Shown here piece after piece: positions 21,130-22,610 of a stretch of 22,610 bases of DNA. How positions within the stretch are numbered: position 1 is the first letter of the stretch; every line of letters starts with the position of its first letter. The DNA is from an uncultured Clostridia bacterium (GTDB taxonomy: Bacteria > Bacillota > Clostridia > Oscillospirales > Acutalibacteraceae), in the NCBI GenBank assembly GCA_946626015.1, contig CAMOTT010000018.1, positions 1 to 22,610 on the forward strand, read 5' to 3'. A program made the position numbers and the translations under genes. The notes beneath the pieces were generated by a model. The model had not been told where the DNA came from. It made no database searches and saw only the letters and a program-made list of their open reading frames with translations.

Positions 21130-22610
21130 ATGAAAACGATATTTAAGAAAGCCTTGGCGGTGATCATGTGTATCGCGGTCACTTTTTGCGTGGCTCCCGC
21201 CTCCGGCGTTGCTCAGCTTGCGGTTGAGGCCAGCGCGCTGGGCGGAAACCAGAGTCAGGCTGTCACCTACAGCTTTGATTATCTCAACGGAACGTTGACG
21301 ATCAAAGGCACAGGTGTGGCCAGTGATGATTCCTGGTCCGCTTATCAGGCGTCAAGAACCAAGAAGATCGTTATAAACGAGGGCGTCACGGGAATAGGAG
21401 CATCGCTTTTCAGTACAAAGGAGTATCCCATACTTGAATCCGTGTCCATCGCCAAAACTGTCAAGTCTATCGGGGAGAGCGCCTTTGAGGACTGCAAGAT
21501 GCAGACAGTCAGCTTCCCCAACGGGACCGGACTTACGGAGATTGGGGAGCGCGCTTTCTCAAACTGCGGATTTACCTCCTTCAGTATTCCATACGGTATA
21601 AAGAAGATCGGTAAAGCGGCATTCTTCAGCTGCACGAGCCTTACATCGGTAACGATCCCTGCTACCGTTACAGAGATCGGAGATAACGCCTTTGCCGGTT
21701 GTACCTCCCTTAAAAATATAACTATCGGCGAAAACGTAACATCAATAGGGCAGGACGCTTTTTATTACACCGGTTACGCTTTCCAGAAGGCCAACTATGA
21801 AAGCGGCGTGCTTTACCTCGGCAAATATGTGCTGGGTTATGCCGAAAAGGATACCGTGGGCTATGATTACAGCGCAAAGAAATGTGTAGTAAAAGACGGG
21901 ACCAAGGTAATTGCCGGCAATGCCTTTTCGGGCAACACCGTCATTGAAGAGGTTGTTTTGCCAAAAAGCCTTACCAATGTGGGCGAAGGCGCGTTCTATA
22001 ACTGCCCAAAGTTAAAAACCGTCGATCTCTACCACACTGAAGCCGAGTGGAAAACGGTAAATATCGGCGCAAATAACGATCCCCTCATAAATGCTGAAAA
22101 ATATTACGATTATAATCCCAACGGCGTAAAGAGCATCGTGGTAAAAACCTACCCGGAAAAGCTGAATTATTTTCTCTACGATAATCTGGATACAACAGGA
22201 CTTACTATTACCGTAAATTACTTTACCGGCAGCCCGAAAACCGTTTCCTCCGGTTTTGTCTGCGATCCGGAAATGTTTGAAACAGTGGGTCAGCAGACAG
22301 TAACAGTGTACTATGACGGCAGAAGCACGAGCTTTGAAGTGTCGGTTGCCGCGAAGCTTGAGAGGATAGAGGTTGCCAACAATAATCCCAACAAGCCTTA
22401 CTGGGAGGGGGACAGCTTCGATAAAAGCACAGTTGACGTGACCGCTTACTATAACGACGGTTCATCCAGAATACTTGCCAACAACGAATACACCTTTGCG
22501 CCGCTTGTATTTGAGACAGACGGCCAGAACACCGTGACCATAAGCCATGAGGGTATGACAGGCACGGTCAACGTGAACGTCAGAAGACTTTTGCTCGACT
22601 ATATTAAGGT
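21130..22610 (+). CDS. Secreted BspA-like leucine-rich-repeat protein with bacterial Ig-like domains (3' end outside window)
   Basis: The frame is open from ATG 21130 to the last base, giving 493 codons of a longer protein. Residues 1-36 are a signal peptide: KTIFKK, a hydrophobic core ALAVIMCIAVTFCVAP and a likely cut after VEASA. About 78-305 hold roughly seven LRR_5 (Treponema/BspA-type) repeats of the form IGxxAFxxCxxLxxVxIPxxV, ending with the usual HTEAEWKTVNIGANND. About 335-408 and 410-486 are two tandem Ig-like domains of the Big_3 type (GLTITVNY...TVTVYYDG). Such proteins are exported and often bind host or neighbour-cell surfaces or polymers; the role here is unknown. GGAGGGG at 21115-21121 sits eight bases before the start. 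Only 22 bases separate it from nadE, with no terminator. Confidence 0.9.
   Translation, partial: MKTIFKKALAVIMCIAVTFCVAPASGVAQLAVEASALGGNQSQAVTYSFDYLNGTLTIKGTGVASDDSWSAYQASRTKKIVINEGVTGIGASLFSTKEYPILESVSIAKTVKSIGESAFEDCKMQTVSFPNGTGLTEIGERAFSNCGFTSFSIPYGIKKIGKAAFFSCTSLTSVTIPATVTEIGDNAFAGCTSLKNITIGENVTSIGQDAFYYTGYAFQKANYESGVLYLGKYVLGYAEKDTVGYDYSAKKCVVKDGTKVIAGNAFSGNTVIEEVVLPKSLTNVGEGAFYNCPKLKTVDLYHTEAEWKTVNIGANNDPLINAEKYYDYNPNGVKSIVVKTYPEKLNYFLYDNLDTTGLTITVNYFTGSPKTVSSGFVCDPEMFETVGQQTVTVYYDGRSTSFEVSVAAKLERIEVANNNPNKPYWEGDSFDKSTVDVTAYYNDGSSRILANNEYTFAPLVFETDGQNTVTISHEGMTGTVNVNVRRLLLDYIK

Noticed and set aside
22223..22465. Minus-strand open frame of 80 codons near the right edge
   Set aside because: Lies antisense to the continuous LRR/Ig-like gene and has no supporting signals.

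Overview
The window looks like a chromosomal segment from a Gram-positive anaerobe of the Clostridia, probably close to Ruminococcus/Oscillospiraceae. Grounds: strong AGGAGG-type ribosome binding sites, compact co-directional genes, AT-rich intergenic DNA between coding regions of moderate GC, a PASTA-containing division transpeptidase, DivIB/DivIC-type division proteins, a meso-diaminopimelate-type MurE, and a secreted BspA-like leucine-rich-repeat protein. The genus is inference. I found no tRNA, rRNA, CRISPR array, insertion sequence or phage gene.

Layout. (1) 1-3093: the C-terminal part of a cupin-type regulator, an acyl-CoA synthetase and quinolinate synthase (nadA), all on the plus strand and closely spaced, ending in a strong hairpin terminator that also serves the convergent gene. 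(2) 3236-5537: a small minus-strand protein with an ArgR-like outline, diverging from a stand-alone class B penicillin-binding protein; the AT-rich region between them holds a good promoter and several palindromes. (3) 5666-20180: a division and cell wall (dcw) cluster in the order mraZ, rsmH, ftsL, ftsI-type PBP with PASTA domains, murE, a Mur-ligase-like remnant, mraY, ftsW, murG, murA, ftsQ/divIB, ftsZ, with a strong terminator after ftsZ. (4) 20186-22610: nadE, then a leucine-rich-repeat/Ig-like surface protein that runs off the right edge.

How the genes work together. MurA makes the first committed UDP-muramyl precursor, MurE adds the third stem residue, MraY and MurG build lipid I and lipid II, and FtsW with the class B PBP polymerises and cross-links septal peptidoglycan, organised by FtsQ/DivIB, FtsL and the FtsZ ring. 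MraZ is the cluster's own regulator and RsmH methylates 16S rRNA. NadA and NadE, an early and the last step of NAD synthesis, flank the cluster.

Most notable: where murF should lie between murE and mraY there is an intact 211-codon gene that resembles only the central domain of a Mur ligase, with the ATP-binding P-loop lost. murD, murC, murB and ftsA are also absent from the cluster. Other points worth a look are nested hairpins between ftsL and ftsI, a 12-bp inverted repeat across the ftsZ promoter, 10-bp direct repeats at the mraZ start region, and the operator-like palindromes beside the ArgR-like gene.
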